Shown here one piece after another: positions 34,203 through 41,239 of a DNA stretch of 48,206 nucleotides. The stretch's first letter is position 1. Every line of letters starts with the position of its first letter. Below the pieces are notes generated by a model that ran no database searches, was not told where the DNA came from, and saw only the letters and a list, made by a program, of their open reading frames with translations. The translations under genes were made by a program, and so were the position numbers. Source of the DNA: Sphingopyxis sp. (GTDB lineage: Bacteria; Pseudomonadota; Alphaproteobacteria; Sphingomonadales; Sphingomonadaceae); assembly GCA_016463225.1 (NCBI GenBank), contig JAEMRT010000032.1, forward strand, positions 1-48,206. Direction: 5' to 3'.

Positions 34203-35126
34203 TCAGCTATACGGCGGGGTGTCCTCGAACTCGGCGAACCAAGGATAGTCGTTCGCGACGCTGACGGTGAAGTTCGCGGGGCGTTTTTCGAGGAAGCTCG
34301 ACACGCCCTCGGCGGCGTCGGCGCTGCGTCCGCGCGCAAAGATCGCGCGGCTGTCCCAGCTGTGCGCGCTCATCGGGTGCAGCGCGCCGAGCATCCGCCA
34401 CAGCATATGGCGGGTCAGCGCGACGGACACCGGGGCGCTATGATCGGTCAGCTCGCGCGCCTTGGCGATCGCGGCGTCAACCAGTTCGCCGGGCTTGTGG
34501 ACCGATTGCACCAGCCCCCTGCCATGCGCTTCGGCGGCTTCGATCAGGCGGCCCGAATAGCACCAGTCGACCGCGGTCTGGATACCGACCAGCCGCGGCA
34601 GGAACCAGCTCGACGCCGCTTCGGGCACGATCCCGCGCCGTGCAAAGACGAAGCCATAGCGCGCGGTCTCGCTGGCGAGGCGCGCGTCCATCGACAAGGT
34701 CATCGTCGCGCCGATGCCGACCGCGGCGCCATTGATCGCCCCCAGGACAGGCTTTTTGCAGTCGAAAATCCGCATCGACACGCGTCCGCCCGAATCGCGG
34801 ATCAGTGGGTGCGACCAGTCGATCGTGCCGTCTTCGCCGATCGGGCTCGCGGAGGTGCCGTCGGGCAAGATTGCCTGTTTGTCGGTGCGCTTGGCATAGT
34901 CAAAGGTCGCCGCGCCCTGACCCAGATCGGCGCCGGCGCAATAGGCGCGGTCGCCCGATCCGGTGAAGATGACCGCGCGCACGCCATCGTCGGCGTCGCA
35001 TTCGTCGAGCGCGGCGACGATCTCGAGCATCATTTCGGTGGTGAAGGCGTTCATCCGGTCGGGCCGGTGGAGCGTCAGCAGCGCGATGCCTTCGTGGCGG
35101 TCGAGGCGAATCTGGTCGAAGCTCAT
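34203..35126 (-). CDS. Enoyl-CoA hydratase/isomerase family protein
   Basis: 307 residues, crotonase fold. The oxyanion-hole segments are AYCAGADLGQG and NGAAVGIGATMTLSMD; the glutamate in RRGIVPEAASS is at the usual catalytic site. A 40-residue insertion follows the first (about 75-110), so the substrate may differ from simple enoyl-CoA. It probably acts in fatty-acid or branched-chain CoA breakdown. A dyad like those of acyl-CoA catabolism regulators lies about 60-75 bp upstream. It is convergent with the small membrane protein gene, 4 bp apart. Confidence 0.88.
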   Translation of the reverse strand: MSFDQIRLDRHEGIALLTLHRPDRMNAFTTEMMLEIVAALDECDADDGVRAVIFTGSGDRAYCAGADLGQGAATFDYAKRTDKQAILPDGTSASPIGEDGTIDWSHPLIRDSGGRVSMRIFDCKKPVLGAINGAAVGIGATMTLSMDARLASETARYGFVFARRGIVPEAASSWFLPRLVGIQTAVDWCYSGRLIEAAEAHGRGLVQSVHKPGELVDAAIAKARELTDHSAPVSVALTRHMLWRMLGALHPMSAHSWDSRAIFARGRSADAAEGVSSFLEKRPANFTVSVANDYPWFAEFEDTPPYS

Positions 35127-35185
35127 GTCTCTCTCCCTTGGTTGCCGCCATGGTTGCAAGCGATGCGGGCGAGTGCAAGCTCTAG

Positions 35186-35201
35186 TTGACGTAAACGTAA
35201 G
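35186..35201 (-). promoter_or_regulatory. ACGT dyad upstream of the enoyl-CoA hydratase gene
   Basis: TTGACGTAAACGTAAG contains two ACGT half-sites in a near-palindrome. It resembles, from memory, the motifs of LiuR-type regulators of branched-chain/fatty-acid catabolism. It sits in the 209-bp gap shared with purC, nearer to the hydratase gene. Confidence 0.4.
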
Positions 35202-35335
35202 GAAGCCGTCGTGATGCCGGGGATGACGCGCCCGACCTTTGCCGCTATAGGCGCCCCATCGCCCCGGCGCCGCGCCTCCGTCTGAGTCGCTTTGCCGGGG
35301 CCATTCATTTGGGTCCGACAGAAAGTTTGAACGCC

Positions 35336-36115
35336 ATGTCCCGTCGCCGCCAGATCTACGAAGGCAAAGCGAAGATCCTGTACGAGGGCCCCGAACCGGG
35401 CACGCTGATCCAGTATTTCAAGGATGATGCGACCGCGTTCAACGCCCAGAAAAAGGGCACGATCAGCGGCAAGGGCGTACTCAACAACCGGATTTCGGAG
35501 CATGTCTTCACGCTGCTCGGCAATATCGGCGTGCCGCACCATTTCATCCGCCGCCTCAACATGCGCGAGCAGCTGATCCGTCAGGTCGAGATCGTGCCGA
35601 TCGAAGTGATTGTGCGCAATGTCGCCGCGGGTACGCTGTCGAAGCGTCTCGGCATCGAGGAGGGGACACAGCTTCCCCGCACCCTGATCGAATATTGCTA
35701 CAAGGACGACGCGCTCGGCGATCCGCTCGTCGCCGAGGAGCATATCGCTTGCTTCAACTGGTGCAGCCAGGAAGAGCTGCACGACATTCAGGACATGGCG
35801 ATCCGCATCAACGACTTCATGTCGGGCATGTTCGCCGCGGTCGGCATTCGCCTTGTCGATTTCAAGCTCGAGTTCGGGCGGCTGTATGATGGCGATTTCA
35901 GCCGCATCATCCTTGCCGACGAGATCAGCCCCGACGGCTGCCGTTTGTGGGACATGACGACGAACGAAAAGCTCGACAAGGACCGTTTCCGCCGCGACCT
36001 CGGCGGCGAAGTCGAAGCCTATCAGGAAGTCGCGCGGCGGCTGGGCCTGCTGCCCGAGGGCGGCGAGAATGCCGTGCTCGACCTCGAAAGCCACCGGAAG
36101 AAAAAGGGCAGCTGA
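35336..36115 (+). CDS. purC: SAICAR synthetase
   Basis: 259 residues from [13 protein letters not shown]. The ATP-binding start [16 protein letters not shown], the segment [14 protein letters not shown] and [10 protein letters not shown] are diagnostic. It joins CAIR and aspartate in purine synthesis. An in-frame ATG at 35309 is less likely. In many alphaproteobacteria purS and purQ follow at once; here they lie 10.6 kb away. A repeat pair terminates both this gene and the convergent lipoxygenase gene. Confidence 0.97.
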   Translation: MSRRRQIYEGKAKILYEGPEPGTLIQYFKDDATAFNAQKKGTISGKGVLNNRISEHVFTLLGNIGVPHHFIRRLNMREQLIRQVEIVPIEVIVRNVAAGTLSKRLGIEEGTQLPRTLIEYCYKDDALGDPLVAEEHIACFNWCSQEELHDIQDMAIRINDFMSGMFAAVGIRLVDFKLEFGRLYDGDFSRIILADEISPDGCRLWDMTTNEKLDKDRFRRDLGGEVEAYQEVARRLGLLPEGGENAVLDLESHRKKKGS

Positions 36116-36124
36116 GCCTTAATG

Positions 36125-36186
36125 CACCCCGGCGAAAGCCGGGGCCCAGCCAAATGACGCATGGACCCCGGCTTTCGCCGGGGTTC
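36125..36186. repeat. Inverted pair of REP-like palindromes, likely bidirectional terminator
   Basis: Two copies of CCCCGGCGAAAGCCGGGG, at 36127-36144 and, inverted, at 36166-36183, each a 7-bp stem with a 4-nt loop and sharing the flank GGGGYCCA. They fill the 84-bp gap between convergent purC and lipoxygenase genes and could fold into a large cruciform. Confidence 0.75.
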
Positions 36187-36199
36187 TCATTTTGCGCGG

Positions 36200-38191
36200 T
36201 CAGATATTGATGCTCGTCGGGATCAGGCTCGGCTGCAGATACGGATAAGGCTGCATCCGCTCGGCATTGCGCTGGGCGATCTCGGCCTCGACTCCCGTCA
36301 GCGCTGCCTGGAACCACGCCAGCGGCCCCTCGGCCCCCGTCACGCGCGGATCCTGAAACCAGAGCGGATAGGGAAAGGCGTTGCTGCGATAGTCGCCGAG
36401 CGGGCGGTAATGCACCGACCCCAGCAGTTCCAGCACATTGAGCTGTTCGAGCGCGAGTGCCATCGGCGGCATCATTGCAAGCCAGCCGGGCTTGTCCTGC
36501 GCGCGCTGCCCGGCCGGTGCCGCCTGCCAGCCTGCGCCGGTGACGGCCGGGGCAAAGGACATGATGTCCTTTTGCGGGAAGTTGACCGCGGCATGCTGCG
36601 CGCTCGCGGTGAACATCACCATCGTGCAGATGCCGACGAGCTGGCTGCGGCTGACGATCGGGCCAAAACCCTTGATCTTCGCTTCGCCCGCGAGGCACGT
36701 CGCCCATGCGGCGAGTTCGGTATCGCCGGTCACGTCTGCGTCGCTCGCATAATAGAGGTCGATATATTGGCGCGCCCATTCGTGGATCGCGTTCCACACG
36801 AGTAGCGCGTCGTCGCGGTACGGATAGTCGGCGAGCGCCGAATCGGTCCCGACGCCGCGGATGCCTAGGTCGGCCGGCAGCATCTTGCCATAGAAATCGA
36901 ACGCCAGCCGCGCGTCGACCGCGGCGAGCTGGCTCGATGTGATCGTGCCCGCAAAAATATGGTCGATCGGGCCGCCCGCCGCAATCAGCGAGGTCGCGGC
37001 CTGTTCGTTGATGAACAAGGTTCCCTCGAAATGCGGGACGAGCAGCGCCCAGACCGGGTGGACTTCGGCGAGGTGGCGGTGCGTCGCGACTGCAAAGGCC
37101 TCGATCACCAGATGCGTGCGCGCCAGATGCGCGAACAGCTCGTGATAATTGCCGTCGGCGACCTGCACGACGAACTTTGCCATTTCCCAGCCCCAGATTT
37201 TGTCGGTGACCGGCGAGGGAGTGAACATCGGATAATCGGCGGGATCCTGCCCGCACTGGATCGCGACCGGGATCAGCGATGAGCCGCCCGGCGGTACGGC
37301 GAACAGCGCCATCGGCTGCCAGGCATATTTGGCCATTGTTCCGTAGGTGCCGGGGTCGAGCACTTCGAGCGGCTTGTAGTCGAGCATGAAAAGGCGCCCG
37401 TCGGCGAGCGCGGCGGCGAGCGTGTCGCCGTTCACGACTGCGGCATATTTGGCGGCGGCGAGCGGGAAACTGGCGGGCAGGGCATCGCCGACCGCGGTGA
37501 TCAGCATGCAGTTCGGACCCTGCACGCGCAGCCGGGCGAACTCGCTGTCGTCCTGGAAGTTGTAGCTTATGCCAGGAACAGGCAGCGTCGCGAACAGCGC
37601 GCGATACGCCTCGATGCTGCGCGGCGTCGTGCTGCCGAGCCCCGCGGCTTCGTCGACCTTCATCAGATCCTCGAGCCGGTCCTTATAGCCCTTGAGCAAC
37701 GCGACATGGGCATCGCGCTCGGCCGCGGCGACGGCATTTTCGACGTCGCCGACGATGCGTTCAAAGATATTGCCGCCGGTGTGAACTCCATGCTCGGCCG
37801 CGATCTTGGCGACCGAGGCCTCGATCGCGTCGCATTCGACCAGCGCGGTCTCATATTGCGCGCGCGGGCTGTCGAGTTCGCCTTTATCGACCCCGCCAAG
37901 CTTCACCGTCAGCGCGTTGCGGACGATATCCAGCCCGACGCCGATCAGGATCACGAACCAGGCGATCGTCGGCTCGTCATTTTTCGGCACGTCGCTGGCG
38001 AGCGGCACCCCGGGCAGTGTCGGAATATCGGTGGTCCACACATAGACCGCCTGCGTCGCGGTCAGTTGCGCCGCGCGCGCGGCCTGCACGGCGGGGCTGT
38101 CGTTCTGCGGCAGCGTGGGATCGGCCGACGGCATCGGCGTCGCGGGTGCGGCGGGGGTGGTCGAAGTCAGCGGCGGCATCGGATAGGACAT
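36200..38191 (-). CDS. Bacterial lipoxygenase
   Basis: 663 residues. The five iron ligands are present: H355 and H360 in FAHLARTH, H533 and N537 in AQHAAVN, and the C-terminal carboxylate of Ile663 (TSINI). Their spacing equals that of P. aeruginosa LoxA (H377, H382, H555, N559, I685, from memory). The following VIEAFAVATHRHLAEVHP also matches the family. Lipoxygenases dioxygenate polyunsaturated fatty acids to hydroperoxides. Unlike LoxA no signal peptide is seen; a proline-rich N-terminus and a hydrophobic stretch at about 76-92 come first. The start at MSYPMPP has AGGAG seven bases upstream. Divergent from a GGDEF gene. Confidence 0.93.
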   Translation of the reverse strand: MSYPMPPLTSTTPAAPATPMPSADPTLPQNDSPAVQAARAAQLTATQAVYVWTTDIPTLPGVPLASDVPKNDEPTIAWFVILIGVGLDIVRNALTVKLGGVDKGELDSPRAQYETALVECDAIEASVAKIAAEHGVHTGGNIFERIVGDVENAVAAAERDAHVALLKGYKDRLEDLMKVDEAAGLGSTTPRSIEAYRALFATLPVPGISYNFQDDSEFARLRVQGPNCMLITAVGDALPASFPLAAAKYAAVVNGDTLAAALADGRLFMLDYKPLEVLDPGTYGTMAKYAWQPMALFAVPPGGSSLIPVAIQCGQDPADYPMFTPSPVTDKIWGWEMAKFVVQVADGNYHELFAHLARTHLVIEAFAVATHRHLAEVHPVWALLVPHFEGTLFINEQAATSLIAAGGPIDHIFAGTITSSQLAAVDARLAFDFYGKMLPADLGIRGVGTDSALADYPYRDDALLVWNAIHEWARQYIDLYYASDADVTGDTELAAWATCLAGEAKIKGFGPIVSRSQLVGICTMVMFTASAQHAAVNFPQKDIMSFAPAVTGAGWQAAPAGQRAQDKPGWLAMMPPMALALEQLNVLELLGSVHYRPLGDYRSNAFPYPLWFQDPRVTGAEGPLAWFQAALTGVEAEIAQRNAERMQPYPYLQPSLIPTSINI

Positions 38192-38311
38192 ATCTTGCTC
38201 CTGGCGGGCGCGGGAAAACCGGGCGCCGCTATCGCTGAACATGGTTAATATTTCGCAAGCCGATGGCCCGGTACTGCACCCTAGGTCCGTGATAAGACGC
38301 GATTTCGATCC

Positions 38312-38327
38312 TTAACCGATGCTTTAC
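38312..38327 (+). promoter_or_regulatory. Near-consensus CtrA box upstream of the GGDEF gene
   Basis: TTAACCGATGCTTTAC is TTAA-N7-TTTAC, one mismatch from the CtrA consensus, 23 bp before the start codon. It lies in the 158-bp gap shared with the lipoxygenase gene. Confidence 0.4.
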
Positions 38328-38349
38328 CCCTGCTTGCTATCCGGTGGAC

Positions 38350-39495
38350 ATGACGGGGGTCTTTAGCAGATTGATCACGCGGATTTTTCCGCCGGTTCCG
38401 GAGGAAATCCGGGACGATGTCGCGATTTTGCGCGCCAATCGCATCGAAACGCTGACCCCGATGCTGTTCCTGATGCTGGCGGCGACGACCCCAACCGCGA
38501 TTTATGCCGGGGTTGCGACCGTGCATCCGGTGATCCGTATCGGTTTCCCCATGATCCTCGCCATTGTCGGCGTCCTTGGTTTCCTGTTCCTGATGCACAA
38601 TCGCGGCCGCCGCATGAGCCCGCGCCGCGCACGGCGCATGATCCGCGAAGCCAGCTGGGTTTCGGGCATCACCGGATTGATGTGCAGCATCTGGACGGTG
38701 ACCAACTGGCTCGCCGCGCCCACCGCGACGCATAGCTATTATGCGATGATTATGGCGATGGGGTCGCTCGCGACCGCCTATTGCCTGTCGTCGATCCGCT
38801 TTCCCACTTTCCTCAATCTGGGGGTCGGGCTGGCGCCGATCGCGCTGCTGATGCTGACATCGGGCAACGCGCCCGAAATCGCCGCCGGGACCAGTCTGGT
38901 CATCGCGACCCTGTTCCTGCTCCGCATGGTGCTCCAGCAGCATGGCCAGGTCATCGACCTGCTCGAACTGCAGCGGCAGATGCGTCAGCTGGCGCACACC
39001 GATCCGCTCACTGGCCTTGCCAATCGGCGTGAATTCGACCTGCGCATCGAAGAAGAGATTGCGAAGGCGGACGCAACCAGCCCGTTTGCGATCGCGTTGC
39101 TCGATCTCAACGGATTCAAGCCGGTCAACGATCAGCACGGCCATGCTGTCGGCGACGCGTTGCTGTGCGAAATTGCCGAAAGGCTGCGTCGGACCTGCGG
39201 CGCGCATGGCGTGGTGGCGCGGCAGGGCGGCGACGAATTCGCCATCCTTGCACCCGCCGGATCGCCGCTGCTCGCAACCTCGCTCGCCGACCATATCCTC
39301 GCCGCGCTCGCCGCGCCCTATCGCATCGATGGGCGACCGATCCGCGTCGGCGCCAGCATCGGCACCGCGCGGTGGCCCGAGCACGGCCATACGGCGCGCA
39401 AGCTGTTCGAGGTGGCCGATACGGCGCTGTATGCCGCGAAGGCTGCCGATCGCAACCAGACGTCGGCGATCGAAAGCGTCGGCCGGGTCGCGTAA
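38350..39495 (+). CDS. Membrane diguanylate cyclase
   Basis: 381 residues from MTGVFSRL. About six membrane helices (38-195) precede a GGDEF domain (about 215-375) with DPLTGLANRREF and an intact GGDEF (293-297), so it should make c-di-GMP. No RxxD inhibitory site is seen before the motif. An in-frame GTG two codons earlier (38344) is possible. The PilZ protein at 2.8 kb is a possible receptor elsewhere in the window. Confidence 0.92.
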   Translation: MTGVFSRLITRIFPPVPEEIRDDVAILRANRIETLTPMLFLMLAATTPTAIYAGVATVHPVIRIGFPMILAIVGVLGFLFLMHNRGRRMSPRRARRMIREASWVSGITGLMCSIWTVTNWLAAPTATHSYYAMIMAMGSLATAYCLSSIRFPTFLNLGVGLAPIALLMLTSGNAPEIAAGTSLVIATLFLLRMVLQQHGQVIDLLELQRQMRQLAHTDPLTGLANRREFDLRIEEEIAKADATSPFAIALLDLNGFKPVNDQHGHAVGDALLCEIAERLRRTCGAHGVVARQGGDEFAILAPAGSPLLATSLADHILAALAAPYRIDGRPIRVGASIGTARWPEHGHTARKLFEVADTALYAAKAADRNQTSAIESVGRVA

Positions 39496-39673
39496 CCCGG
39501 GCGACGAAACCGAAGCCTGTCAGCAAGTGAGCAGTCGGCCTGCTGCCCAATCTCGATACCAATCGGAAAATGCGGGAAAAATAGCCGCATGGCGGCACGC
39601 GTCGGCGTCCGGGATTATCGGTTTGGTAACCATCCCCGGCTAACGCTCCCACAAACAGAGTGGGGATCTGAGC

Positions 39674-40315
39674 ATGGACGTTTCAAAGGTTACGGCGGCC
39701 GACCAAGCGCGTTCCATCAATTGGGATCTGCTGGAGAAGATTGTCGTCACGGTGCTGCTCGGCACGCTGGCGATGCGCATGATCCCCGCCGCGGTGGCGA
39801 GCGGAACCTGGCAGAACTGGATCATCCTGCTTGCCGAAGGCTGCGTGGCCTTCTTCGTGCTCATCCGCCGTCCCACGACAACGATCACGCGGCGTCCTCG
39901 CGACTGGGTGCTGGGCTTTGCGGGAACCTTCGCCGCGATGCTCGCCGTTCCGTCCAGCAATGCGCCGCTGGTTCAGCTCGGAATCTGCCTGTTCCTGATG
40001 CTGACGGGACTGTTCATCCAGCTTTATGCCAAGTTCATCCTGCGGCGCAGCTTTGGCGTGGTTGCCGCCAATCGCGGGGTGAAGATCGGCGGACCGTATC
40101 GCTTTGTGCGCCACCCGATGTACGCCGGTTATGCACTGACGCACGTCGGCTTTCTGCTCAGCGGTCCCACGGTCTGGAACTTTGCCGTTTATGCGCTCGC
40201 ACTGGGGCTTAATATCGCCCGGCTGGTGGCTGAGGAGCGGGTGCTGATGGCCGACCCCACCTACCGCGAAATGGCGGCGCGGGTCCGTTATCGCCTGATC
40301 CCTGGCATATTCTGA
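39674..40315 (+). CDS. Isoprenylcysteine/phospholipid methyltransferase family membrane protein
   Basis: 213 residues, about five membrane helices. The family's SAM-binding C-terminal motif is complete: GGPYRFVRHPMYAGY, then EERVLMADPTYREM and RVRYRLIPGIF. Bacterial members methylate lipids, isoprenoids or small thiols; the substrate cannot be assigned. Thirteen bp separate it from the following hydroxylase gene, so the two form a likely operon. The 178-bp gap upstream holds no gene. Confidence 0.87.
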   Translation: MDVSKVTAADQARSINWDLLEKIVVTVLLGTLAMRMIPAAVASGTWQNWIILLAEGCVAFFVLIRRPTTTITRRPRDWVLGFAGTFAAMLAVPSSNAPLVQLGICLFLMLTGLFIQLYAKFILRRSFGVVAANRGVKIGGPYRFVRHPMYAGYALTHVGFLLSGPTVWNFAVYALALGLNIARLVAEERVLMADPTYREMAARVRYRLIPGIF

Positions 40316-40328
40316 CCGGACGCTGGCT

Positions 40329-41117
40329 ATGGACTGGCTGCTCGGCTTCATCGACGTCAAGGCGATCCTGATCGTCATCCTGATATTCGGGCCGCTCGAA
40401 CGTGTGTTGCCGGCGCGGCCGCAGCAGCAGGCGCTGCGAAAGGGGTGGGCGAACGATGCGGTTCACTGCGTGCTCAACCGTATTCCGATTGGCATCGGGC
40501 TTGGACTGTTTGCCGGATTGTCGATATGGCTTGGCGATGCTGCCGTACCGGCGTCGGTTCGCGCCAGTGTTGCGGCGCAACCGCTGTGGCTCCAGACAAT
40601 CGTGCTGATGCTGCTCGCGGACCTGATCTTCTACGCGATGCATCGGCTGTTCCACACCGTCCCGGCGCTCTGGCGGTTTCATGCCATTCATCACAGCATT
40701 TCCGACCTCGACTGGCTTGCGGCCTACAGGATCCACCCTGTGGACCAGATATTGACAAAGGGAGCCTCGCTGATCCCGGCCTTTGCGCTGGGCTTTTCCG
40801 ATGTCGCGCTGGCGATCTTTTTTGTTGTCTTCCAGTGGCATACCCTGCTGCTCCATAGCAATGTGCGGCTTGGGTTCGGACCGCTCCATTGGCTTGTTGC
40901 TTCGCCCTGCTTTCACCATTGGCACCATGCCGACGACCCGGCCGCCTGGAATCGCAACTTCGCAGCACAATTTCCGCTCTGGGATTTGGTGTTCGGCACC
41001 GCGCAAATGCGCCGCGATGTGATGCCCGAACGCTATGGGATCGAGGATCAGATTCCGCCGACCTACGGGCGCCAGCTAATCTATCCGTTCCAGCGGGAAT
41101 CCAAAGACGCGGCGTGA
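40329..41117 (+). CDS. Sterol desaturase/fatty acid hydroxylase superfamily protein
   Basis: 262 residues with about four membrane helices. The di-iron histidine clusters are HRLFH, HAIHHS and HHWHH, with an intervening HTLLLHSN. The superfamily hydroxylates or desaturates sterols, carotenoids and fatty acids. Coupled to a lipid-type methyltransferase and near a lipoxygenase, it suggests membrane lipid modification. Confidence 0.9.
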   Translation: MDWLLGFIDVKAILIVILIFGPLERVLPARPQQQALRKGWANDAVHCVLNRIPIGIGLGLFAGLSIWLGDAAVPASVRASVAAQPLWLQTIVLMLLADLIFYAMHRLFHTVPALWRFHAIHHSISDLDWLAAYRIHPVDQILTKGASLIPAFALGFSDVALAIFFVVFQWHTLLLHSNVRLGFGPLHWLVASPCFHHWHHADDPAAWNRNFAAQFPLWDLVFGTAQMRRDVMPERYGIEDQIPPTYGRQLIYPFQRESKDAA

Positions 41118-41239
41118 ACTCCGCCGGGCATCGCGCTTTGGCATGGACGCGACAACAGCTGACGTCGTCGGTCGAAAGCTCCGGTCAGGTCGGGTAACGA
41201 TGGGTTGACCGCTCGCAGAGTGGTGGCCAAACCGGCCCT

